Shown piece after piece: positions 1 through 8,132 of a DNA stretch of 64,000 bases. This DNA is from Streptomyces smaragdinus (GTDB taxonomy: Bacteria > Actinomycetota > Actinomycetes > Streptomycetales > Streptomycetaceae), in contig NZ_WEGJ01000021.1 in NCBI RefSeq assembly GCF_009604385.1, positions 55,801 through 119,800 on the forward strand, read 5' to 3'. The notes under the pieces are model-generated. The model ran no database searches, had not been told where the DNA came from, and worked only from the letters and a program-made list of their open reading frames with translations. Position numbers and translations under genes: made by a program. The stretch's first letter is position 1, and each line of letters opens with the position of its first letter.

Positions 1-398
1 GTGGGTTCTTTCACCTGGTTCTTTTCCCCCTGGGGGGACGTTCCCGATTCCCCGGGTGTCGAGGAACCGGGTCCCGGTTGGCCGGGCATCGGTTCCGCCG
101 AGGTCTGCGGAGTGTCATACACGGCGGTCAGCGTACGGACCCGCCCGTCGGTCCCCCGCACGGTGCGGCGCTCGTAGTAACCCAACTCGACGAGCTCATC
201 GAGGGCATTGGCGATGCTCTGACGACCGAGGCCGGTGTTCCTCTCGGCGAGAGTGCGTACGTCCTCACGGGTCCCGTCGGGGAGGGAGAGAAGGTAGCCG
301 AGGAGCCCTCGGGCGGTGAAGCTGAGGCGGCGGTCCTGGAGGACTTCGTTACCCAGGACGGTGAAGCCGCGCGTGCGCGCGGTAAGGTGAACTCGCAT
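1..398 (-). CDS. winged-helix (replication-initiator-type) protein, truncated by window edge
   Basis: The reading frame starts at ATG 398 and runs off the left edge without a stop. The N-terminus reads MRVHLTARTRGFTVLGNEVL, followed by a helix-turn-helix core (RLSFTARGLLGYLLSLPDG, then RTLAERNTGLGRQSIANAL) like the winged-helix domain of actinobacterial HTH proteins related to replication initiators and primosome organisers. After it comes a short basic beta segment (YYERRTVRGTDGRVR) and a Pro/Ser/Gly-rich, probably disordered tail. It probably binds DNA. In Streptomyces such genes occur on plasmids, integrated elements and in accessory regions, so mobile origin is possible but not shown. The C-terminus is not visible. 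Confidence 0.75.
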   Translation of the reverse strand, partial: MRVHLTARTRGFTVLGNEVLQDRRLSFTARGLLGYLLSLPDGTREDVRTLAERNTGLGRQSIANALDELVELGYYERRTVRGTDGRVRTLTAVYDTPQTSAEPMPGQPGPGSSTPGESGTSPQGEKNQVKEP

Positions 399-626
399 CG
401 AAGAGTGCTTTCTTCGTTGTCGGGCCCCGGGGTGTTGGTAGCACCGCCGGGGTCGATCATTTATGGGGTTGTCTGGGCGCGAGCGTAACGGGAGCCGCCG
501 CCGATTCCCTAATTGAGCTGGGGAGTTGTGGTTGCACGCGGGTTCGCCGCGCGCCCCCGCACATCCCTGGCGATCAAGCCAGCGGTTTCGGGAAATCATG
601 TGGCCCCACATGGTGAACCGGGCTAC

Positions 627-1475
627 CTACGGAACCCGAACCCCAGACCAGGCCCCGACGTCACATTGCCCGTCGGCGTTGTTCCCCGCAGCCACGACTG
701 TGCCGTCGGCACGCAGGCCAAGGGTGTGCGTCGAACCTGCCGCCACAGCGACAATGCCACGCCACTCACCAACGTCGCACTGCCCGAAACGGTTGTCTCC
801 CGCCGCGAGAACCCGCCCGGACGCAGTGACCCCGACGGTGTGATAGCTGCCCGCATCGAGCGCCACCACGCCCTCCCACTCACCTACCTCACACGCCCCA
901 CTCCCCCGGGCTCCGGTCGCCACCACCCGCCCACCGTTTCCGAGACCGACGGTATGGAGATACCCGGCCGACACGGCAACCAGATCCCGCCACCCCCCAA
1001 CGGCACACTGCCCCCGCCGCCCGTTCCCCACAGCCACCACGGACCCGTCCGACCGCAAACCAACCGAATGCCAGTCACCACACGAGACGGCGACCATCTC
1101 ACGCCAGAACCCCACGTCACACTGCCCTTCCGCCCCCCGCCCGACGGCCACCACACGCCCGTTCCCGAGCACCCCAAGCGTCCGACGCCACCCTGCGGCA
1201 ACGGCCACGACATCCCGCCATCCGGCGACATCACACTGCCCGTCGCCGTTCCAGCCGGTTGCCAGCACGGTGCCGTCCGACCGGAGTCCGACCGTATGAG
1301 ACCTACCGGTGTTCGTCGCGGCATGGACATTCCCGGCGGCCACCGCGACGACGCCTTCCCACCCCGCGACACGGCATTCACCGACGGCCGAATTACCGAC
1401 GGCGACCACGGATCCGTCCTCACGCCGCGCGACCGAATGGCGCCTTCCGGCCGCCAGCACCGACGAGTTACCCAT
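627..1475 (-). CDS. RCC1-like repeat protein
   Basis: 282 residues made almost wholly of about seven RCC1-type repeats of 38-40 residues. Each carries a variant of HTVGLRxDGTVVAVGNxxxG, then QCDVGxWRxIVAVAAG. This should fold as a seven-bladed beta-propeller, a scaffold for protein or nucleic-acid binding. No signal peptide or membrane segment is present, so it is predicted cytoplasmic. The start is chosen because AGGGGAGG lies five bases upstream. No enzymatic domain is attached, and bacterial relatives have no assigned role. It stands alone: the next gene (a phosphatase) reads in the same direction but has its own spacing. Confidence 0.85.
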   Translation of the reverse strand: MGNSSVLAAGRRHSVARREDGSVVAVGNSAVGECRVAGWEGVVAVAAGNVHAATNTGRSHTVGLRSDGTVLATGWNGDGQCDVAGWRDVVAVAAGWRRTLGVLGNGRVVAVGRGAEGQCDVGFWREMVAVSCGDWHSVGLRSDGSVVAVGNGRRGQCAVGGWRDLVAVSAGYLHTVGLGNGGRVVATGARGSGACEVGEWEGVVALDAGSYHTVGVTASGRVLAAGDNRFGQCDVGEWRGIVAVAAGSTHTLGLRADGTVVAAGNNADGQCDVGAWSGVRVP

Positions 1476-1549
1476 TCCACCTCCCCTGTCGGACTCCCGC
1501 TGCCGAGAACGTCACGGCACCAGTCTGTATCGGGCGCGTTGACGTAGTC

Positions 1550-2137
1550 CTACGGGACGTTCCAAGCGGAAATCACGGGTTGCCCGTCCTCCGTCCCCAA
1601 GAAGCTCAAAGTGCCCGGATGCGGATGACCGAGCAGCCGGCTCGCGGACGCGTCGAGGCCAAGCCACCGCACGGCGAGCACACGCGCCAGGTGGCCGTGC
1701 GCGACCACGGCGACATCCCCCTCATTCAGCAACGGCCGCAGGCGACCCAGCACCGCGTCCACACGCGCAGCAACCTGCTGCAGCTCCTCCCCGGGATGAC
1801 CGACGTCACCGGAAACGACGCCGTCCCTCCACAAATCCCACCCCGGCCTCGCGTCACGGATCTGCTCCGCGGTCATGCCTTCGTAACCGCCGTAGTCCCA
1901 CTCCACGAGGTCGGGATCCGGCTTGACGCCGGTCAGCCCGGCGAGCTCAGCAGTCCGCACGGCACGACGCAGAGGACTACTGAACACGGCGACCAGACGG
2001 CGGTGGGCCAACCGCGGAGCAAGGCCACGAGCCGCCGCCTCGCCCGCTTCCGTCAGCGCAACGTCGGTCCGCCCAGCGTGCTGGCCCGACAGACTCCACT
2101 CGGTCTGACCGTGCCTGATCACTATCAGCTCACCCAT
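1550..2137 (-). CDS. histidine phosphatase family protein (phosphoglycerate mutase-like)
   Basis: 195 residues with the RHG signature at residues 8-10 (His9 is the expected phospho-acceptor), an acidic residue region near YGGYEG (81-86), and the second catalytic histidine in VVAHGH (His147). The length fits small single-domain phosphatases of the PhoE/GpmB type. The substrate cannot be read from the sequence. It lies 11 bases downstream of a HATPase gene on the same strand, so the two are probably cotranscribed from the region at 2641-2762 shared with the divergent HTH-TPR regulator. Confidence 0.88.
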   Translation of the reverse strand: MGELIVIRHGQTEWSLSGQHAGRTDVALTEAGEAAARGLAPRLAHRRLVAVFSSPLRRAVRTAELAGLTGVKPDPDLVEWDYGGYEGMTAEQIRDARPGWDLWRDGVVSGDVGHPGEELQQVAARVDAVLGRLRPLLNEGDVAVVAHGHLARVLAVRWLGLDASASRLLGHPHPGTLSFLGTEDGQPVISAWNVP

Positions 2138-2148
2138 AGCCGCGCACG

Positions 2149-2640
2149 CTATCTGATCTTGTGGCGCTCCGAAGCAGCTTCTTCACCACGGCCGTTGACT
2201 GCGACCATTGCCCAGACGCCCTTCCCTACGGGAAGGTCCCGTACGCCCCACACGCACAGCCCGTCGAGAATGATCAGCCCCCGCCCCCGGTCATCCGAGG
2301 AGCCTGGCGGACTCGTTCGGAGCTGGCAGCGCACGGCGTCCTGCACCTCGATGCGGGTCACTTCGTCGGTGACGTGCACGACGACGTACAGCGACTCGGC
2401 GTCCGGCGTGCCGTATCGAATGCCGTTCGTAACGAGCTCGCTGGTGATCAACTCCACCGTGTCGAGGTGGTCTTCTCCAGCGCCCGGTCTATGGCGATCC
2501 ACGTATGCACGTACGAACCGTCGGCCGACCGCCGCTGATGCGGGATCGCTGTCCAGTCTCAGTTGCTGCAACTGGTCGGGGTTGTCCCACGGGGTCGAAT
2601 CCTCCGCGGCAATGACGTGATCCCTTGCCCTGGCCGGCAT
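2149..2640 (-). CDS. RsbW-like ATP-binding protein (HATPase_c fold)
   Basis: 163 residues with the GHKL ATPase N-box (ELITSELVTNGIRYG, about residues 63-77) and a glycine lid (DDRGRGLIILD). This is the stand-alone HATPase family of Streptomyces, related to anti-sigma factor kinases such as RsbW/SpoIIAB; many lack a known partner. ATG 2640 is preferred over an in-frame TTG at 2679 because GGGAG lies six bases upstream. It is probably in an operon with the histidine phosphatase and divergent from an HTH-TPR gene. No sigma factor is adjacent, so the target is unknown. Confidence 0.85.
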   Translation of the reverse strand: MPARARDHVIAAEDSTPWDNPDQLQQLRLDSDPASAAVGRRFVRAYVDRHRPGAGEDHLDTVELITSELVTNGIRYGTPDAESLYVVVHVTDEVTRIEVQDAVRCQLRTSPPGSSDDRGRGLIILDGLCVWGVRDLPVGKGVWAMVAVNGRGEEAASERHKIR

Positions 2641-2762
2641 TGGCGCTCCCTGGTCGTTCGATCGGTCGAGCTCTCTCAAGAGGTAACCGCTCGATCACTC
2701 TCTGTGGGTATCGTTGAGAGCAGGTGGGACCGTGAACGTCATGAACGCCGTCGGGAGAAGAC

Positions 2763-4115
2763 ATGGCAGCGAGATTGCGCACACCCAACTCAGCACTCGC
2801 CGGGCTGCTCGACCAGGCGAGACTGACCCGCACACAGCTCGCGCAGCGCGTGAACCGCCTCGGCCGCCAGGCGGGCCTCGATCTCAGCTACAGCCAGTCC
2901 ACGGTTTCGCACTGGATCGGCGGCACGGTTCCGAGACCTGAGGTCAGGCCGCTCATCGTCGCGGTCCTCTCGGAGCAGCTCGGCCGTCCGGTCACCCACA
3001 CCGAAGCGGGTCTTCCGCCCGCCCCGTCCCTGCCCGGAGCAATCGGCACGGACACCGTGGAAGAGCTAATAGATCTCGGAAAGGCAGACATGGATCCGTC
3101 TCGTCGCAGCGTTCTCTCGGCCGGCGTCTTCTCGGCGGCGCTGTCTGTTCCCGGCTTCGCCGGAGCCTCCGCACTCGCGGCGGATCGATCACCGGGTCCG
3201 GGAAAGGCGACCGTCCGGGTGGGTGCCTCCCAGGTCGAAGCTCTGCGCACCATGACCGAGCGGATCGCTGACATCCTCGACGAGCTCGGCGCGGGGCACG
3301 CCCGCCCCATGGCCGCGGCTTTCCTGGTCAACACGGTGGGCCCGTGGCTGCGCGCGCAGGCGACGACGAAGGTGCGGCAGGACATGCTCGCCGCGGCGTC
3401 CGACCTGACGTATCTGACGGGCTGGATGGCGATGTACGAGAAGGCACACGGCCTCGGCCAGACGTACTACCTCAAAGCGCTGAAGCTGGCGAGCGAAGCC
3501 CAGGACCACGTCACGTACTGCCGGACCCTGCGCGGAATGAGCCTCCAGGCATCGAACCTCGGCCACGGACAACGCGCCCTCGAACTGGCGGACTCGGCCG
3601 CCGAGGCCGCCCCGTCGGCGGGACCGCGTCTGGTCGCGTTCCTGCGCGGCCAGCAGGCGCACGCCGCCAGCATGGTCGGGGACCGCCGCACGGCACACAC
3701 CCGGCTCCAGGAGGCGGAGACGGCTCTGTCCCTCGCGGACAGCCGCCGTGACGCCATCGGGGGGTACGACCGGACGGCGTACCTGTTCCACGTCTCCCAC
3801 GTGCTGTACCAGGAGCGCGATCTCCCCGGCAGCATCAAGGCCCTCCAACAATCGATCAAGGCCCAGCCGGCAGTCGAGCGCCAGGGACGGACACACGCGT
3901 ACGCCGTACTCGCCCAGCGGCAGTACCGCCTGGGGCACCTCGACGCCTCGTGCGATTCGTGGGGCCGCTTCCTGGACGAGTACGAGCATGTGTCCTCGGC
4001 GCGCGGCGACGACCACTTCGAGACCCTGACCGCACAATTGCGCAAGCATCCCACCGTTCGGCCCGTACGCCTCCTGGCGGATCGCACGCGGCGGGTCGCT
4101 GCGCTCAAGAATTGA
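2763..4115 (+). CDS. HTH / tetratricopeptide-repeat transcriptional regulator
   Basis: 450 residues. Residues 1-75 hold an HTH-like domain (LAQRVNRLGR, then YSQSTVSHWIGG). Residues about 108-135 hold a hydrophobic stretch after an RR pair (SRRSVLSAGVFSAALSVPG) that resembles a Tat signal but is internal, as is common in this family. Residues about 150-440 are alpha-helical repeats of TPR character (AMYEKAHGLGQTYYLKALKL; YRLGHLDASCDSWGRFLDEY). The family is plentiful in Streptomyces and is related to developmental regulators of the NsdA type. RBS GGGAG lies six bases upstream of ATG 2763. It is divergent from the HATPase/phosphatase pair, suggesting a common regulatory unit. Confidence 0.8.
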   Translation: MAARLRTPNSALAGLLDQARLTRTQLAQRVNRLGRQAGLDLSYSQSTVSHWIGGTVPRPEVRPLIVAVLSEQLGRPVTHTEAGLPPAPSLPGAIGTDTVEELIDLGKADMDPSRRSVLSAGVFSAALSVPGFAGASALAADRSPGPGKATVRVGASQVEALRTMTERIADILDELGAGHARPMAAAFLVNTVGPWLRAQATTKVRQDMLAAASDLTYLTGWMAMYEKAHGLGQTYYLKALKLASEAQDHVTYCRTLRGMSLQASNLGHGQRALELADSAAEAAPSAGPRLVAFLRGQQAHAASMVGDRRTAHTRLQEAETALSLADSRRDAIGGYDRTAYLFHVSHVLYQERDLPGSIKALQQSIKAQPAVERQGRTHAYAVLAQRQYRLGHLDASCDSWGRFLDEYEHVSSARGDDHFETLTAQLRKHPTVRPVRLLADRTRRVAALKN

Positions 4116-4118
4116 TGT

Positions 4119-4775
4119 TCAGGACACGGCTGACCCGGTCGGCCCCAGGGTTTCCCTCTCGCGTCGCTCAAGCCATTCGAGGTACCAGGAACGGAAGTTG
4201 TGACGTCTGCCCTGGCCATCGACGATCGGTACATAGTCCGAGTTGGACCCGACGTCCCGGTCGCGGAGTTCTCCGCGACACGGGCCGACGACAATGAGGT
4301 AGCTCGTCATCCCGCAGCCGCTATCACTGATGACGATCGAGCCGCGGTCCCGGTCTTCGGCCCAGCGCCGCTCCGCGTCGGCGCCGAAGGCCGTGTAGTA
4401 GTCGTTCAGGTAGTCCTCGTGCTCGTCGCGGACGGTGGGCTCGTGTCCAGTCGCACGAAGGGCCGCCAGCTGGTGGTCGGCCCAGTCCTCCGTCTCGATG
4501 AAGGGTCCACTCGGGTTCAGCGGGATGAGTTGGAGGCCGCCGGTATAGACCCAGCCCCAGTTCCCGTCGACCTGACGCAACGACATCAGCCGGAACTCGG
4601 GTCCGGGCCCGCCCGCTCCCACCTCCGCCAGGAAGCTGCGGTATTCCGCGGGGAGCGTGACACCGTACTGCGCTTCAACCTCGGCGATTTCCTCGGCGGT
4701 CAGGACCGGCTCGAACACACCGACCACGGCCTGGACACGTTCCCGGACTCCGGTCCAGTTGCTCTGTGATTCCAT
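4119..4775 (-). CDS. SMI1/KNR4 family protein
   Basis: 218 residues from ATG 4775, which has an excellent RBS (AGAGGAG, four bases upstream); an in-frame ATG at 4886 adds 37 residues of poor character and is rejected. The family signature is visible: LTAEEIAEVEAQYGVTLPAEYRSFL is the usual SUKH N-terminus, followed by an aromatic-rich beta core. Bacterial SUKH proteins often act as immunity proteins against polymorphic toxins, but no toxin gene is adjacent, so the role is open. It converges on the HTH-TPR gene, with only three bases between the two stop codons. Confidence 0.85.
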   Translation of the reverse strand: MESQSNWTGVRERVQAVVGVFEPVLTAEEIAEVEAQYGVTLPAEYRSFLAEVGAGGPGPEFRLMSLRQVDGNWGWVYTGGLQLIPLNPSGPFIETEDWADHQLAALRATGHEPTVRDEHEDYLNDYYTAFGADAERRWAEDRDRGSIVISDSGCGMTSYLIVVGPCRGELRDRDVGSNSDYVPIVDGQGRRHNFRSWYLEWLERRERETLGPTGSAVS

Positions 4776-4897
4776 GGCTCTCCTCTGAACGGCAAGCACG
4801 TTAGTCCCCGGCACCGACAGGGGGCACGAGCAGCCGACGGCGAATCCCAACCGGCCAACCGCATCAATGTCACACCTCGCTGCCATGCTCAGCGGCC

Positions 4898-5425
4898 ATG
4901 GACATCAACCGCTTCTGGCACCTCATCGACGACGCCCGCGCCCAGGTCGCTGACCCCGCCGACGCCGAGGCGGTGGCCGCCCAGGCCGTCGTCATACTTG
5001 CCGCCCAGGACCCGGAGGAGATCGTCGAAGCGCAGCAGCGCTTCTGGGATCTGATGGCCGCCAGCTATCGGGCACCGCTGTGGGCCGCCGCCTATCAGAT
5101 CAACGGCGGCTGTTCCGACGACGGCTTCGAGTACTTCCGGGGATGGCTCATCGCGCAGGGTCGTACCGTCTTCGAGCAGGCCGTCGGCGATCCCGACTCG
5201 CTGGCCGATCACCCTGCCGTTCTGGCGGCAGCCGACGGCGGTGATCTCGAATGCGAGGACGTGCTGGGCATCGCCTGGGAGGCGTACAAGCGCGCCACCG
5301 GCGAGGAGTTGCCCGGCGGGTCGTTCACCATCAGCTACCCGGCCCTCGACCCCGACTGGCGCTTCTGCTTCGACGATCCGTCGGAGATCGCTCGGCGCCT
5401 GCCTCGCCTCGACGCGCTCTTCTAG
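4898..5425 (+). CDS. DUF4240 domain protein
   Basis: 175 residues that match the DUF4240 family along the whole length: MDINRFWHLIDDAR at the N-terminus, AAYQINGGCSDDGFEYFRGW in the middle, and a C-terminal segment ending DPDWRFCFDDPSEIARRLPR. The function is unknown. Relatives often lie near SUKH/SMI1 proteins, as here: the SMI1 gene is immediately upstream in the divergent direction with about 120 bases between the starts. It is predicted cytoplasmic. Confidence 0.85.
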   Translation: MDINRFWHLIDDARAQVADPADAEAVAAQAVVILAAQDPEEIVEAQQRFWDLMAASYRAPLWAAAYQINGGCSDDGFEYFRGWLIAQGRTVFEQAVGDPDSLADHPAVLAAADGGDLECEDVLGIAWEAYKRATGEELPGGSFTISYPALDPDWRFCFDDPSEIARRLPRLDALF

Positions 5426-5461
5426 AGCCGCTCCGCTCCGTGGAGGGATGGACCCGAGCCG

Positions 5462-5950
5462 CTACAGGTAGTCCCGCGTCGCCGTGACCCGGCCGAAGCG
5501 CGGGAAGATCGTCGTCACCGCGAAGTCGTGTTCCTCCGCCGCCAGGCCCGACATGGCGTCGGCGACGAACTCGACCTCGTAGCCGAGGTCGCTCGCGGCC
5601 CGGGCCGTGGACTCCACGCCCATGTTGGTGACCAGTCCGCCCATGACGACCGTCTCCACGCCCAGTTTCCGCAGCTGAGCGTCCAGATCCGTCGTCCCGA
5701 ACGCGCCGACGCTGCGCTTCACCACCACGACGTCCCCGTCCTGCACCACGCCGGGCGCGAAGTCACTGCCCGGGGGCTGCTCGGCGACGTTGGGGCGGTC
5801 TACGCGGACCTGAATCACCGGTCGTCCCTGGGCGCGGAAGGCGTCAGCCAGCTCGAGGCATCGGTTCAGCACCTCGTCGCCCGTGTGCGGGGCTACGGGT
5901 AGCGCGATGATGCGCGGCATCAGATCGATCAGTACCAGGGCGGTTGTCAT
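5462..5950 (-). CDS. isochorismatase-family hydrolase homologue lacking the usual cysteine
   Basis: 162 residues from ATG 5950. It shows the isochorismatase/nicotinamidase fold: TALVLIDLM with catalytic Asp9, VVVKRSVGAF with Lys78, and the ETVVMGGLVTNMGVESTAR helix. In active hydrolases the residue at position 111 is the nucleophilic cysteine (pattern TxxCVxxT); here it is Gly (TNMGVEST). The enzyme may therefore be inactive in classical hydrolysis, or work as isochorismatase-type lyases of altered chemistry do. It is divergent from the small hypothetical gene at 6021. Confidence 0.8.
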   Translation of the reverse strand: MTTALVLIDLMPRIIALPVAPHTGDEVLNRCLELADAFRAQGRPVIQVRVDRPNVAEQPPGSDFAPGVVQDGDVVVVKRSVGAFGTTDLDAQLRKLGVETVVMGGLVTNMGVESTARAASDLGYEVEFVADAMSGLAAEEHDFAVTTIFPRFGRVTATRDYL

Positions 5951-6020
5951 ACTGCCCGACTTTAGGCCCTGCTCTGCGGAATCACGTGGACGGGTGCGGG
6001 TAGCCAGGCATGATGCCGGA

Positions 6021-6455
6021 ATGAGCACCATCGTTAGGTTCTTCGCCGCTCCCGATGACAAGTCGGCCTCTCGGGTTCTCCGGACCGGGCCGCGTCGCGT
6101 ATTCGAGTCGCTCCCCTTCGGCAACTTCGATCCCGAAGAGGCCGTGCTCGAATGGGAGTCCCTGCTCACCGACGTCAGCTTCGAGGAACTCATCGCCGCC
6201 GGCGAGCCTCACCTCATCGCCGGCAAGGACGATGACGGGCCCGTCGTCTTCGCGTTCTCTCCCCTCCTGTGCACGGCGCTCGCCGAGGCCGGCCGGTCCG
6301 AGCTGAAGGACGCCGCCGCCGCATGGTTCCTGCGGCAGGAAGGGAGCCGCAGAGTCTTCAACACCGAGCTCGCCGACTTGATCCTCAGCGATGTGGCCGC
6401 CCTGGTCCGCAAGGCCCGGGACCAGGGCCGGAGCGTCTACTGCTGGGTCGGGTGA
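6021..6455 (+). CDS. hypothetical protein
   Basis: 144 residues, not recognised. The start ATG 6021 is chosen because coding-like composition begins there (MSTIVRFFAAPDDKSASRV); the frame extends upstream but overlaps the divergent promoter region. The protein is acidic, cytoplasmic and mixed alpha/beta, with a segment (DDDGPVVFAFSPLLCTALAE) that suggests a small globular domain of the type seen in stand-alone Streptomyces proteins. No catalytic motif is evident. Confidence 0.65.
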   Translation: MSTIVRFFAAPDDKSASRVLRTGPRRVFESLPFGNFDPEEAVLEWESLLTDVSFEELIAAGEPHLIAGKDDDGPVVFAFSPLLCTALAEAGRSELKDAAAAWFLRQEGSRRVFNTELADLILSDVAALVRKARDQGRSVYCWVG

Positions 6456-6483
6456 GCGTTCGCGATCGGCGTTACGCGCCGGG

Positions 6484-7053
6484 TCAGCCCATGCGGGCAA
6501 TCGCGTCGAGCACCCCCCAGCCACCCACCACGAAGGCGGCGACAAGGGCCGTCGTTCGTACCGACGGGCGGGTGGTCACGCGCCACACCGCCACGTCGGC
6601 AAGCCCCGTCGCGATCAGCGCCCACGGGGCACCCGCCTCGCTGCCGGCCGCGAAGGCCAGCAGCGGCAGCACCAGTTGCCCCGCCGCGACGCACGCGGGC
6701 AGCGGCAGCCGCAGCTCCCGGAGCAGCAGGCCGTAGCCGAGCCAGCCAGCCGTGAGCAGCGCGAGGGCGAGGGTCCAGAAGCCGGAGTCGTCCGACGGGT
6801 CGACCAGCGCCTCCACCGCCGCCGCGGTCGCGAGCGTCAGCAGCAGCGTCATCGCCGCGAAAGCCTCCGCCGCCGGCCCCCGCAGCTGCGCGGACACACC
6901 GCCGGCGACAACGGTGACCGCAGCGAACGCCGCCACCCGGGCGCCGTTCCCCCACGAGCTCCAGCTCGCCAGCAGGTTCACCGACACAGTCAGCAGCAGC
7001 AGTAAGCCGGTGAGGGTGAGCAGCGGGCTACGGGGCGGGGATGCGTTGGTCAT
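6484..7053 (-). CDS. small integral membrane protein
   Basis: 189 residues, mostly hydrophobic, with about six predicted transmembrane helices (for example LLTLTGLLLLLTVSVNLLAS, TLALALLTAGWLGYGLLL and TALVAAFVVGGWGVLDAIA). No charged catalytic motif and no family I can name. It converges on the hypothetical gene ending at 6455. Confidence 0.7.
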   Translation of the reverse strand: MTNASPPRSPLLTLTGLLLLLTVSVNLLASWSSWGNGARVAAFAAVTVVAGGVSAQLRGPAAEAFAAMTLLLTLATAAAVEALVDPSDDSGFWTLALALLTAGWLGYGLLLRELRLPLPACVAAGQLVLPLLAFAAGSEAGAPWALIATGLADVAVWRVTTRPSVRTTALVAAFVVGGWGVLDAIARMG

Positions 7054-7086
7054 CCGAGGAGTGTGCCAGGAGGCGGGCGTTCGGAT

Positions 7087-7562
7087 TCAGGATCCCGAGG
7101 TCGAGCGCGCGGCCAGGACCCAGGCCGCAAAGGCATCCACCCCGTCCACCACCGCCTCGAAGCGCGGCGAGTGGTAGACGTCGAACGAGTGCAGCCCGCC
7201 GGGGAGTTCGGCGTAGACCACGGCGTTCTTCGAGACCCGGCGGAGCTGCGCGGCGAAGTTACGAGCCCCCTCGACGGTCCCCAGGCCGTCCCGCGTGCCG
7301 TGGGCGATAACGATCGGCGGGGCGTCGGGGTGGACGTAGCCCTGGGGCTGGAGGGCGGGCGCCGGCTCGTCCGGGGGATCGCCGAAGTAGTGGCCGTAGT
7401 AGCCGTAAAAGCAGATCGCCCCGGTGACCGAGGTGTCCGCCGACTCGAAGCCGGGCTGGAACTTCGGGTCGTTCGGGGTGAGGGCGCAGACGGAGGCGAT
7501 GTTGGAGCCGGCGGAGCTGCCCGCCAGGAAGAGGCGGGTCGGGTCGGCGCCGTACTCCGGTG
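7087..7562 (-). pseudogene. alpha/beta-hydrolase (esterase/lipase) C-terminal remnant
   Basis: About 155 codons of the C-terminal half of an HSL-type alpha/beta hydrolase. The nucleophile elbow (FLAGSSAGSN), the acid region (VIAHGTRDGLGTV) and the late catalytic histidine (PGGLHSFDVYH) are all present. The oxyanion HGGG region and everything before the elbow are missing. Upstream of about 7563 the same frame is only the antisense-phase shadow of the HATPase gene that ends at 7563. The esterase was therefore cut by a recombination or insertion event that placed the HATPase/XRE cluster against it. It is unlikely to be expressed as an active enzyme. Confidence 0.75.
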
Positions 7563-7982
7563 TCAGTACGCCGGGACCTCCAGCTCCGCCCACACCGTCT
7601 TCCCCCAGCGGTGGCGGTCGTAGCCCCATCGGTCGCTCAGCATGTCGACGAGGAACAGGCCCCGCCCCCGCTCGGCCTCCGCGACCGGGTCGGCCATGTC
7701 GGGGGCGGTGCTCGATTTGTCGGTGACCGCTATCTTCACGCGGTGCGGGACGGGGCGGCTTATCGTGACCCTGAGCAGCGCGCACGGCGTGTGCTGGACG
7801 GAGTTGCCGACGAGTTCGGAGACCACCAGGGTCGCCGTGTCGGCTAATTCACGGACGTCCCAGACACTGAGGACGGTATGGATGAGGCGTCGCGCCCGGC
7901 GGGCCGACTGTGGTTCGCACGGCATCGTCTCGCTGTACCGGGGGGTGCCCGTCGACGCGGCTCTGGCGGTGTTCATCGACAC
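7563..7982 (-). CDS. RsbW-like ATP-binding protein (HATPase_c fold)
   Basis: 139 residues from GTG 7982 (GGAGGGG seven bases upstream; ATG 7976 is a near alternative). The N-box (TATLVVSELVGNSVQH) and glycine lid (EAERGRGLFLVDML) are clear, followed by the usual terminal strand KTVWAELEVPAY. It lies 150 bases downstream of an XRE-DUF5753 regulator and belongs to the common Streptomyces set of a HATPase plus an XRE regulator plus a small partner. Its stop codon abuts the truncated esterase. Confidence 0.85.
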   Translation of the reverse strand: MSMNTARAASTGTPRYSETMPCEPQSARRARRLIHTVLSVWDVRELADTATLVVSELVGNSVQHTPCALLRVTISRPVPHRVKIAVTDKSSTAPDMADPVAEAERGRGLFLVDMLSDRWGYDRHRWGKTVWAELEVPAY

Positions 7983-8132
7983 GGGGTCACCCCTCCGACG
8001 GGATGGCTCTGCCCGGCCGTGGACTGAGCCGCTTCTCCACAGTCGCCGCGCCTGGAACATTGGTCGCGGCATCAACGACCGTACGAAGGCCCGGAGAGCG
8101 GGCTCAACGGTATTGCGAAAGATTGCGCGACC

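Noticed and set aside
4776..4886. ATG 4886 as start of the SMI1/KNR4 gene
   Set aside because: It adds 37 unconserved residues; ATG 4775 has a near-perfect RBS and matches the family N-terminus.
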